Shown: piece by piece, positions 1-7,500 of the stretch
Numbering within the stretch: position 1 is the first letter of the stretch
Layout: the number at the start of each line of letters is the position of its first letter
Source of the DNA: Deltaproteobacteria bacterium
GTDB lineage: Bacteria; Desulfobacterota; Syntrophia; Syntrophales; UBA2210
Length of the DNA stretch: 19,143 nt
Direction: 5' to 3'
Assembly (NCBI GenBank): GCA_011056825.1
Contig: DSBH01000125.1
Span: forward strand, 1-19,143
The notes under the pieces: model-generated
What the model saw: only the letters and a program-made list of their open reading frames with translations
Database searches by the model: none
What the model was told of the DNA's origin: nothing
Program-made: the position numbers and the translations under genes

Positions 1-2
1 AC

Positions 3-665
3 TCATACATGCGCCTCCTTCTTTTTGCTCGTTTTCGTCAGTCCCGCTATGATAGTCTTCAACCCTTCGCGGACATTGGATCGAATCCGATCTTCCCGCA
101 TCGATTCGGCACCCACAAAGAGATGAAGCGAGATCACGCCGTTCAGGAGTCCCCACAGAGCGTTGCGCATTCTCCGCATGTCCTGCTTTTTGAGATTCAG
201 TTCACCCGAATCAACACCGTACTGGAGGATTTTTTCAATAAGCGAAATAGTTTTGTTCATCTCCCTGATGATCTGCCTGCGGATACCGTTTGAAAGATTG
301 AGGTGCTCCGCGCTGAGCATGAAGTTCATCAAAGTCCTGAACTGTTCCCGGGCATTGAGAAAGATATCGATATAGGCGTCGGAAAACTCGTATAATATCT
401 GGGATGCTGTTTCCCCCCGGCTGAATATCTTCGACATCGTCTTGTGAAAAGCCTCGATGTCGGAAAGGAGAATCTGGGTATAAATTTCTTCCTTGCTGTT
501 GAAATAGAGATAGATCGCCCCCTTGCTCAACTCAGCTTTCTTCGCGATGCTTGCCACGGTGACCGGCTTGAAGCCGCGTTCCGCGAAAAGCTTCCTGGCT
601 GACTTGAGAATGGCCTTCTTGCGCTGTTCCCGCTCTCTTTTACGTCGCTTTTCAGGACCTGCCAT
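3..665 (-). CDS. TetR/AcrR-family transcriptional regulator
   Basis: A 220-residue cytoplasmic DNA-binding repressor-type protein. A basic leader rich in Arg and Lys (residues 1-20) precedes a TetR helix-turn-helix at about residues 17-63, with the typical TVASIAKKAELSKGAIYLYF core at 36-55. The remaining roughly 150 residues are helical and would form the variable ligand-binding and dimer domain; its ligand cannot be read from sequence. The length is normal for the family and the stop codon lies at 3-5, so the gene is complete. The ATG at 663-665 has only a weak ribosome binding site (GGAA about 7 nt upstream). It is divergent from the DRTGG/NuoEF operon, and paired GTCAGA/TCTGAC repeats lie between them, so it may control itself, that operon, or both. 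TetR proteins of this general type in anaerobic Desulfobacterota often control fatty-acid metabolism, but nothing here fixes the target. Confidence 0.93.
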   Translation of the reverse strand: MAGPEKRRKREREQRKKAILKSARKLFAERGFKPVTVASIAKKAELSKGAIYLYFNSKEEIYTQILLSDIEAFHKTMSKIFSRGETASQILYEFSDAYIDIFLNAREQFRTLMNFMLSAEHLNLSNGIRRQIIREMNKTISLIEKILQYGVDSGELNLKKQDMRRMRNALWGLLNGVISLHLFVGAESMREDRIRSNVREGLKTIIAGLTKTSKKKEAHV

Positions 666-733
666 TATTTTTCCAGAAAGGTTGTGCCGACGCGAACAAA
701 AAAACGCCGGAGAAATAAATGAAGTGAATTAAA

Positions 734-757
734 GTCAGAATCTGACCCCGAGTCAGA
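734..757. promoter_or_regulatory. Operator-like inverted-repeat cluster
   Basis: Positions 734-746 form a perfect palindrome, GTCAGA-A-TCTGAC. Its right arm (741-746) is also the left arm of a second inverted repeat with GTCAGA at 752-757, separated by CCCGA. Three arms of the same 6-bp word within 24 bp next to a divergent TetR gene suggest a TetR operator. An alternative is a REP-like element of the type mobilised by RAYT transposases, because similar GGGGTCAG...CTGAC words occur in such elements; that comparison is from memory. Confidence 0.5.
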
Positions 758-860
758 CCACTTGTAGGAAAGAAGGAAATGAATGTCAAGCAAAAAATAC
801 ATATCCCCCAAGATTAATGTATCACTGGACTATCGGCGGAAGTCTGCAGCACGAAAAGAA

Positions 861-889
861 TTGACATCATCCGTCCCCTGTGATAGCAG
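861..889 (+). promoter_or_regulatory. Candidate sigma-70 promoter of the DRTGG/NuoEF operon
   Basis: A perfect -35 box TTGACA (861-866) is followed after 17 bp by TAGCAG (884-889), which matches the -10 consensus at only three positions. If used, it would give a leader of about 130 nt before the first DRTGG gene. It lies about 100 bp downstream of the inverted-repeat cluster, so a repressor bound there would not directly overlap it. The weak -10 keeps the confidence low. Confidence 0.3.
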
Positions 890-1024
890 AAAGCCGTTTT
901 TCAGCGTCGAATTTTATGGCGTTTCCATAGCCGGAACGGAAGGACGACGCCACTCGAGTAAAGGCTTCCGGTTCATGGCGCTTCAGCCTCACGATGGCCC
1001 GCTCGCAGGAAAGGAGTTTCTCTA

Positions 1025-1405
1025 GTGAAGCTTCACGACGTCGTTGAAATCCTTGATGCGAAGCTGTTGATCGGCGAAGACCGGCACCGGGAGCTCGAAG
1101 TAAAAACGGCATTCAGCGCTGATCTCATGAGTGACGTTCTTGCCTTTGCGAAATCCGGCAGCCTGATACTGACGGGACTGACAACTCCCCAGGTCGTTCG
1201 GACGGCAAGTATCCTTGATGCGGTTGCCCTGATCATCGTTCGCGGCAAAATACCCTCCGGCGAAACACTTCAGCTGGCCCGAGAGCTTGATATTCCTGTT
1301 CTTTCGACCCGTTACATTCTCTTTGAAACATCAGGGCGTCTTTACGCGAACGGTATCGTGGGGTGCGTTGAAAAGATCGGGGGAACCCGTGACGGGGAAT
1401 CATGA
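1025..1405 (+). CDS. DRTGG-domain protein (first copy)
   Basis: A 126-residue soluble protein resembling the small DRTGG-domain proteins that accompany NADH-linked hydrogenase operons. The fold is suggested by the N-terminal MKLHDVVEILDAKLLIGED, the SADLMSDVLAFAKSG segment at 31-45, and the PVLSTRYILFETSGRLYANG stretch at 91-110. The DRTGG sequence itself is not conserved. The domain is also found in phosphotransacetylases and with CBS domains, where it is thought to be regulatory; no catalytic residues are evident. The start is GTG, supported by AAGGAG at 1011-1016, 8 nt upstream. The stop overlaps the next start (ATGA at 1402-1405), implying translational coupling. It is a paralogue of the protein encoded at 1830-2195, with the same length and order of segments. 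The biochemical role is unknown. Confidence 0.85.
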   Translation: MKLHDVVEILDAKLLIGEDRHRELEVKTAFSADLMSDVLAFAKSGSLILTGLTTPQVVRTASILDAVALIIVRGKIPSGETLQLARELDIPVLSTRYILFETSGRLYANGIVGCVEKIGGTRDGES

Positions 1406-1833
1406 ACCGTGCCTATGAGAAAACTTTCTCCGTGGAAGGCGACAATTTCGACAACGCCGGGACGGCTTCGATCGAAATCAAGAAGATATTGAAAGATCTT
1501 CGCATAGATGAGGATGTTTTGAGAAAAACGGCTATAGCGGTGTACGAGTCCGAACTGAACATAATATCATACGCGAGAAGCGGTAACATCACCCTCTATG
1601 TGGACGATGACACGATCAATATCGACGTTGAAGACGAAGGGCCGGGCATCGAGGATATCGATCTGGCCATGCAACCGGGATACTCCACGGCGACCGAGCA
1701 TATCAGGCAGATGGGATTCGGAGCAGGCATGGGTCTCTACAATATTAAAAGCTGCTCCGACCTGTTCGAGATATCCTCGACTCCGAACGTGGGAACGCAT
1801 CTCAAGATAATAATAAAAAGGAACGGGCGATGA
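1402..1833 (+). CDS. RsbW/SpoIIAB-like GHKL ATPase (anti-sigma-factor type)
   Basis: A 143-residue stand-alone histidine-kinase-like ATPase domain with no sensor, H-box or receiver. The N-box is YESELNIISYA (48-58), the G1 box is DEGPGI (78-83) and the G2 box is GFGAGMGL (105-112). This is the layout of the anti-sigma Ser kinases RsbW and SpoIIAB, which phosphorylate STAS-domain antagonists and bind a sigma factor. No STAS protein or sigma factor is encoded nearby, so a classical partner switch is not evident. The gene is sandwiched between two DRTGG genes and overlaps both by 4 bases, so the three products are probably made in similar amounts and may form a complex. Its true target is unknown. 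Confidence 0.85.
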   Translation: MNRAYEKTFSVEGDNFDNAGTASIEIKKILKDLRIDEDVLRKTAIAVYESELNIISYARSGNITLYVDDDTINIDVEDEGPGIEDIDLAMQPGYSTATEHIRQMGFGAGMGLYNIKSCSDLFEISSTPNVGTHLKIIIKRNGR

Positions 1834-2195
1834 AGCTTCGGCACCTGGTTGAGCGGCTTGATCTCGGGGTTCTGTGCGGCGAGGACAAGCTGGAGAGTGA
1901 AGTGAACGGCGGTTACGTGGGCGACCTGCTGAGCGACGTCATGGCCAACAGCAGCAAGGGGAATATCTGGATAACCAGGCAGTCGCATCAAAATATCATC
2001 GCCGTGGCATCCCTGCGCGAACACGCCGCCATTATTCTCGCACTTGGAAAGAAACCGGATGACGATACCATCGAAAAGGCAACGCGCGAAGGTATTCCCG
2101 TCCTAGCGACGGACAGGCCGGGATTTGAAATCGCCGGACAGGTATACGCCCTGCTTTCAAACGACCGCTCCTTCCGCGCCGGCACAGAGTCGTAA
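1830..2195 (+). CDS. DRTGG-domain protein (second copy)
   Basis: A 121-residue paralogue of the first DRTGG protein. The shared framework is MKLRHLVERLDLGVLCGED (1-19), then GDLLSDVMANSSKGNIWITR, then GIPVLATDRPGFEIAGQVYA. It lacks the first copy's glycine-rich C-terminus. The ATG at 1830 overlaps the ATPase stop codon (ATGA), so no separate ribosome binding site is needed. A tandem pair of these proteins flanking an ATPase suggests a hetero-oligomeric regulatory assembly, for example one sensing a nucleotide or redox carrier for the downstream enzyme, but this is inference. After its stop there is a 61-bp gap before the PHP gene. Confidence 0.85.
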   Translation: MKLRHLVERLDLGVLCGEDKLESEVNGGYVGDLLSDVMANSSKGNIWITRQSHQNIIAVASLREHAAIILALGKKPDDDTIEKATREGIPVLATDRPGFEIAGQVYALLSNDRSFRAGTES

Positions 2196-2256
2196 CATCC
2201 GCTTCACACAGCAAATACGCTGACGAAGCGAAGGAACCAATAAAGAGTCATGAGCC

Positions 2257-2997
2257 ATGTCACTACGGCAATTCAGGTGCGATCTTCACATTCATTCATG
2301 CCTGTCGCCCTGCGCCGAACTGGACATGTACCCGCGGGCCATCGTCGCCCGCGCGCTGGAGGCGGGACTTGACATTATCGCCGTAAGCGACCATAACGCC
2401 TCCGAAAACACGGAGTACGTGATTAAGGCCGCCCGCGGCAGCCGGCTCACAGTATTTCCGGGTATGGAGATAACGAGCCGCGAAGAAGTCCATATTCTTA
2501 CGCTCTTTGAAAAACCCGAACCCCTTGCCGCGTTGCAGGAAATCGTGTACCGGTCCCTGCCCGGCGTAAATGACGAGAACGCTTTCGGCTGCCAGGCAGT
2601 GGTAAATGAGCGGGACGAGGTTGAATTTCTCAGCGAAAGGCTGCTCATCGGTTCGACAACCCTTTCAATCGAGGAAATCGTCGAAACCGTGCACGGTCTC
2701 GGAGGCGCCGCGATCGCCGCTCATATCGACCGGGAAAGCTTCGGCATTATCGGACAGCTCGGGTTTATCCCCGCAACGGTCCGGTTCGACGCGCTCGAGA
2801 TATCCCGCAAAACGGGCATCGCGGCCGCCCGGCGAATGTTTCCCGACCTGACAGGCCATACCTTTATTTCTTCATCGGACGCGCATCGCATCGAGGATAT
2901 CGGGCTTGGATCGACAATTATGATGCTCGAAGAACCGACCCTTGCCGAATGCCTCATGGCCTTTGAAGGGCTTCGGGATCGGAGGATCTCGGAATAA
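2257..2997 (+). CDS. PHP-domain metal-dependent phosphoesterase
   Basis: A 246-residue protein of the polymerase-and-histidinol-phosphatase (PHP) superfamily. The metal-binding motifs are complete: DLHIHS (9-14), SDHN (44-47), Glu71 in GMEIT, His79, His156 in AAHIDR, and SSDAH (206-210). It should therefore bind two or three divalent metals and hydrolyse a phosphate ester or phosphodiester. The closest general relatives are YciV/RNase AM-type and TrpH-like hydrolases, but the substrate cannot be read from sequence. The start at 2257 has only a weak ribosome binding site. Its place between the DRTGG/ATPase genes and a second ATPase is, as I recall, a recurrent neighbourhood of bifurcating hydrogenase genes, so a role in maturation or regulation is possible. 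Confidence 0.9.
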   Translation: MSLRQFRCDLHIHSCLSPCAELDMYPRAIVARALEAGLDIIAVSDHNASENTEYVIKAARGSRLTVFPGMEITSREEVHILTLFEKPEPLAALQEIVYRSLPGVNDENAFGCQAVVNERDEVEFLSERLLIGSTTLSIEEIVETVHGLGGAAIAAHIDRESFGIIGQLGFIPATVRFDALEISRKTGIAAARRMFPDLTGHTFISSSDAHRIEDIGLGSTIMMLEEPTLAECLMAFEGLRDRRISE

Positions 2998-3003
2998 AAG
3001 ACA

Positions 3004-3570
3004 ATGGAAGAGCTCTCCCTGCATATTCTCGATATCATCGAAAATTCAACACGCGCGGGCGCGGGGCTTATTGAGATCACTATCGTCGAGGCAACCGATC
3101 ATGACACGCTCATGATAGAGATATCAGACAACGGTTCGGGCATGGATGAAGAAACACTCGGGCGGATCATGGATCCTTTTTACACAACGAGAACAGTCCG
3201 CAGGGTGGGACTGGGCATTCCCCTGCTGGCCCAGGCGGCACGGGCGACGGAAGGTTCCTGCACGGTGGAATCGCGCGTCGGAGACGGCACGCGGGTGACG
3301 GCCGAATTCCGGTTGAACCATATCGACCGCCAGCCACTGGGGAACATGGGTGAGACCATGGCGACGACTATCGCGGGAAATCCCGAGGTCGATTTCGTGT
3401 ACACGCACCGCATCGACGACGAAAGCTACCGTCTCGACACAAGGGAGCTCCGGCTGGTACTCGACGACGTGCCGCTCAACAGCGCCCCGGTTATCACCTT
3501 TATCAGGAACGATATCGCCGAAGCTCTGGCGGAAATGAAAAACAGGTCCCGGACCGGAACTGAACATTAG
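3004..3570 (+). CDS. GHKL ATPase with unique C-terminal domain
   Basis: A 188-residue protein whose first about 105 residues form a histidine-kinase-type ATPase domain. The N-box is HILDIIENSTRAGA (7-20), the G1 box DNGSGM (42-47), an F-box-like FYTTR (59-63) and the G2 box GLGIPL (69-74). There is no phosphoacceptor H-box and no membrane segment. The C-terminal 80 residues (about 106-188) match no family I know. This domain order differs from the RsbW-like ATPase at 1402-1833, so the operon encodes two different ATPases rather than a duplicate. It starts 6 nt after the PHP stop codon. A similar ATPase is commonly annotated as a histidine kinase beside NuoE-type hydrogenase genes; kinase activity is not established by the sequence. 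Confidence 0.85.
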   Translation: MEELSLHILDIIENSTRAGAGLIEITIVEATDHDTLMIEISDNGSGMDEETLGRIMDPFYTTRTVRRVGLGIPLLAQAARATEGSCTVESRVGDGTRVTAEFRLNHIDRQPLGNMGETMATTIAGNPEVDFVYTHRIDDESYRLDTRELRLVLDDVPLNSAPVITFIRNDIAEALAEMKNRSRTGTEH

Positions 3571-3619
3571 CATATCGGGCAAGCCGCCTGATGACGATTC
3601 ATATGAGGGAGGAACATGT

Positions 3620-4114
3620 ATGAAATCAAACTACGACGAGCTCCTTGAAGAATTCACGGAGGAGCAGATCCGGCAACTGGATGACGCCATTGCATTATAC
3701 AAGGGGCAACCGGGAGCCTTGATACCGGTTCTTGAAAAGGCCCAGGAACTGCTGGGATTCCTGTCGGCGTCCGCCCAGAAGCACGTCGGAGACGGCCTCA
3801 ACATCCCGCTGAGCCAGGTCTACGGCGTTGTTACCTTTTATTCACTTTTCACCATGCAGCCCAGGGGCAAACATACAATACGGGTCTGCCTCGGGACGGC
3901 CTGTTATGTCCGGGGAGGCAAAAAGATCAGTGACAGCATCAAACAAATGTTCAACATAGAAGAAGGAGAAACCACCGAAGACCGCCGTTTCACTTTTGAA
4001 ACGGTCAGGTGTCTCGGCGCCTGCGGACTCGGCCCGGTGATGGTGGTCGACGACGATGTACACGGACGCGTCAAACCCGACAAGATCAAATCCATCCTTG
4101 ATCAATATCGTTGA
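3620..4114 (+). CDS. NuoE/HndA-like [2Fe-2S] subunit
   Basis: A 164-residue thioredoxin-like ferredoxin subunit of an NADH-oxidising enzyme. A helical N-terminal region contains the family motif QVYGVVTFYSLF (66-77). The [2Fe-2S] ligands are Cys90 and Cys95 (CLGTAC) and Cys131 and Cys135 (CLGAC). In complex I, HydC and HndA this subunit passes electrons to or from the FMN of the NuoF partner. The ATG at 3620 has a strong ribosome binding site (GAGGGAGGA at 3605-3613). It is followed 11 nt later by the HndB-like gene and then by the NuoF fusion, the gene order hndA-hndB-hndC of NADP-reducing hydrogenases, but with no hydrogenase gene. It is about the normal length for stand-alone NuoE. Confidence 0.95.
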   Translation: MKSNYDELLEEFTEEQIRQLDDAIALYKGQPGALIPVLEKAQELLGFLSASAQKHVGDGLNIPLSQVYGVVTFYSLFTMQPRGKHTIRVCLGTACYVRGGKKISDSIKQMFNIEEGETTEDRRFTFETVRCLGACGLGPVMVVDDDVHGRVKPDKIKSILDQYR

Positions 4115-4125
4115 GAGGAAAAACC

Positions 4126-4506
4126 ATGGCAAAAATAAAAATAGAGGATCTGAAAAAAATCAAGGAGCGTGTCCAGGCTGAAAACGCCCTCAGGCACGGA
4201 GACCGGAGAGTCCGCGTGACGGTTCACATGGGAACCTGCGGAATAGCGGCCGGCGCGAGGGAAGTGATGACGACGCTCATGAAGGAAATCGAGGAGGCGC
4301 AGGTCTCCGATGTCGTCGTGACGACCTCGGGTTGCATGGGGCTTTGCAGCAGGGAACCGGAAATCACCGTAGAAATAGTCGGCGAGGAACCCATCGTGTA
4401 CGAATACGTGAACGAAAACAAAATGCGCCAGATATTCAGGCGGCACATTCTTGAAGGTGAAATCCAGACACCCTTCGTGCTGGCGCGAGGCAAGGAGCAG
4501 CCCTGA
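4126..4506 (+). CDS. HndB-like thioredoxin-fold ferredoxin-type protein
   Basis: A 126-residue protein of the kind placed between the NuoE and NuoF subunits of NADP-reducing hydrogenases (HndB). The core motifs are VHMGTCGIAAGA (33-44) and TTSGCMGLCSREP (67-79), followed by a beta-rich end. Only three cysteines are present (38, 70 and 74), against four in a normal thioredoxin-like [2Fe-2S] ferredoxin, so cluster binding is uncertain. I place the start at the ATG at 4126 because GAGAGGA lies 6 nt upstream; a TTG at 4111 in the same frame would add five residues but would lack a binding site. Likely a cytoplasmic accessory subunit of the complex formed with the NuoE and NuoF-GltD proteins. Confidence 0.88.
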   Translation: MAKIKIEDLKKIKERVQAENALRHGDRRVRVTVHMGTCGIAAGAREVMTTLMKEIEEAQVSDVVVTTSGCMGLCSREPEITVEIVGEEPIVYEYVNENKMRQIFRRHILEGEIQTPFVLARGKEQP

Positions 4507-4555
4507 TGCCGACGGAAGTACACGACAATTATATACGGGAGGAGGTTTATAACCG

Positions 4556-7500
4556 ATGAAGGTTTTTCGGTCTCATATACTGGTATGTGGAGGTACCGCC
4601 TGCCGCGCTTCGGGCGGCGCGGATGTCAAGCAGGCCCTGGCAGCCGAACTGGCAAAACAGAATCTTGCGGATGAAATTCGCATCGTGGAAACGGGATGCA
4701 ACGGCTTCTGCGCCATGGGCCCCGTCATGGTGGTCTATCCCGAGGGAATCATGTACGTGGAGGTCAAGAAAGAAGACATCCCCGAGCTCGTTGAAGAACA
4801 TTTCCTCAAGGGACGACCGCTTGAACGGCTTTTTTACAAGGAAGCGACTACGGAAACCCCTATTCCCGAAATAAAGGAAATCCCCTTCTTCGCCCACCAG
4901 GAACTCAGGGTGTTGAGAAACAAAGGATTGATCGACCCCGAGCTTATCGACGAATACATCGCCCGTGACGGTTACGCCGGCGCGGCAAAGGCCCTCACTG
5001 AAATGACGCCGGAACAGATTGTTCAGGAAGTGCTTGATTCCGGGTTGCGCGGCCGGGGCGGAGCGGGGTTCCCCACAGGACTCAAATGGCGGTTCGCCGC
5101 GCAGTCGAAAGGCGACATCAAGTACGTGCTGTGCAACGCCGACGAGGGCGACCCGGGCGCATTCATGGACCGGAGTGTTCTTGAAGCAGATCCTCATGCC
5201 GTACTCGAAGGCATGGTCATCGCCGCCAAGGCCATCGGATCAAACAAGGGATTCATCTACTGCCGGGCCGAGTATCCGCTCGCAATCAGGCGGCTCACCA
5301 TCGCCATCGAGCAAGCCAAGGACTACGGACTGCTTGGAGACAATATTCTCGACACGGGATTCAACTTCGACATTGAAATCTACCGGGGCGCCGGCGCCTT
5401 CGTCTGCGGCGAGGAAACCGCCCTCATGACATCCATCGAAGGCAAGCGCGGGATGCCCCGTCCCCGGCCGCCCTTCCCCGCCGTCGCCGGTCTCTGGCAG
5501 AAACCGAGCATCCTCAACAACGTGGAGACGTTCGCCAATGTGGGTCAGGTGATCGACAAGGGAAGCGCCTGGTTCTCGTCGGTCGGGACTGAAAAAAGCA
5601 AGGGAACCAAGGTTTTCGCGCTCACCGGCGACGTGAATAACGTGGGTCTCGTTGAAGTTCCCATGGGAACGCCCCTGGGCACCATCGTTTTTGATATCGG
5701 CGGCGGTATTCCCAAAGGCAAGAAATTCAAGGCCGCCCAGCTGGGCGGCCCCTCGGGCGGCATGATCCCCGTTCAGCATCTCAACGCACCTGTTGATTTC
5801 GAAACGGTTGCCGAGCTGGGCGCCATCATGGGATCAGGCGGCATGATCGTCATGAACGAGGACATGTGTCCCGTGGACATGGCCCGTTTCTTCATGGACT
5901 TCTGCCAGGATGAATCCTGCGGAAAATGTGTTCCCTGCCGGGAAGGCACAAAGCGAATGCTGGAAATCCTGACCGACATCTGCGGAGGTCGCGGACGCGA
6001 GGGTGACATCGAGCTGCTCGAAGAAATGGCGGTCATCATCAAGGATACGGCCCTTTGCGGACTTGGGCAGACCGCACCTAATCCCGTACTCAGCACGATC
6101 CGTTATTTCAGGGATGAATACGAAGCCCATATCCGCGACAAGCGCTGTCCGGCGGGAGTTTGTACAGCGCTCTTCAAGTCCCCCTGCCAGAACGCCTGTC
6201 CCGTGGGAATGGACGTGCCCTCATACCTCGCACTCGTCAGGGCCGGCCGATTTGACGACGCGTACAAGATACTGCTCCGCACGAATCCCTTCCCCGCCGT
6301 CTGTGGCCGTGTCTGCGATCACCAATGCCAGTTCAAATGCCGCCGCGCGACGGCTGATGAGGCCCTGGCCATCAAGTTCGTCAAGCGTTTCATAACGGAT
6401 AACGGCAACAGGCCGCCTGTCAAGGCGGTTCCCGTCACGCGAAAAGAAAAGATCGCCGTTGTCGGCGCCGGCCCGTCGGGACTCACGGCGGCGGGTGATC
6501 TCGCCGCCAGGGGCTACAAAGTAACCGTCTACGAAGAACTTCCCGAACCGGGAGGCATGATGCGCTACGGTATCCCGCCATATCGTCTCCCGCGCGACGT
6601 CATGGCCCATGAAATCGACGACATACGGGCGCTGGGTGTTGACATCGTCTGCAACACTCGAATCGGCCGCGACATTTCCTTCAACGAACTCGACGCATCC
6701 TTCGATTATATTTTTCTCGCGCCGGGAGCCCACAAGAGCCAGCCGCTGGGAGTGGACGGTGAAGACAGCGAGGGTGTGTACGGCAGCGTTGAATTCCTGC
6801 GGGACTTCAACCTTGACGAAGACGCGTGGATATCGAGGCGGAAATCCCTCGGCAGCCGTGTTGCCGTCATCGGCGGCGGTAATTCGGCCATAGACGCGGC
6901 CCGCGTGGCCGTTCGATTCGGTGCCGACGTTACCATACTGTACCGGAGAACCCGTGAAGACATGCCGGCCGCGGAAGAAGAAATCATCGCGGCCGAACAC
7001 GAGGGCGTGAAAATTGAATACTTCGTGGCCCCTCTCTCGATCAAGACCGAAAACGGCAAGGTCGCCGGCATCATCTGCCAGCGCATGAAACCGGGTGATT
7101 TCGACCGAAGTGGTCGCAGGCGCCCGATTCCCGTGGAAGGTTCAGAGTTTACGCTGGACGTGGATTCTGTCATTTCCGCCATCGGTCAGCAACCCGACGT
7201 CGAATTTGTTCCGGAAGACAGCGGCGTCTCGATTAACAAGTGGTCCTGTTTCGATCTGGCCGAAAACAGAAAAACGGAAACCACCAGCGCGAAGGTCTAT
7301 GCCGGCGGCGACGCCGTAACCGGCCCCTGGACGGTGATCGGGGCCATTCAGGCCGGACACCAGGCCGCGGCAGAAATGGACGAGGCTATCCGCGCGAAAA
7401 ACGGGGAACCTGCCTGGCAGCCTCCGGAAGAAGAAAAAATCGACATCCCCTTCGAGATCGACGAGGAAACCGAGGAACAACCCCAGGCGGCCATGCCGGA

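Larger units (their letters stand above)
666..1024. other. Divergent intergenic region (359 bp)
   Basis: This stretch separates the TetR gene from the DRTGG/transhydrogenase operon. It holds the inverted-repeat cluster at 734-757 and a TTGACA box at 861-866. An 80-codon frame runs from 783 to 1025 and has a good ribosome binding site (AAGGA, 5 nt before the ATG), but it shows no recognisable domain and its third codon positions lack the GC preference of the neighbouring genes. I do not call it as a gene. The region is long enough to hold promoters in both directions and an mRNA leader. Confidence 0.6.

Noticed and set aside
783..1025. 80-codon plus-strand frame before the first DRTGG gene
   Set aside because: It has a good ribosome binding site and its stop codon overlaps the next start, but there is no domain, weak GC preference at third codon positions, and a TTGACA promoter candidate lies inside it.
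6221..7000. 259-codon minus-strand frame
   Set aside because: It is antisense to the GltD-like part of the fusion protein, whose FAD and NADPH motifs are intact on the plus strand.
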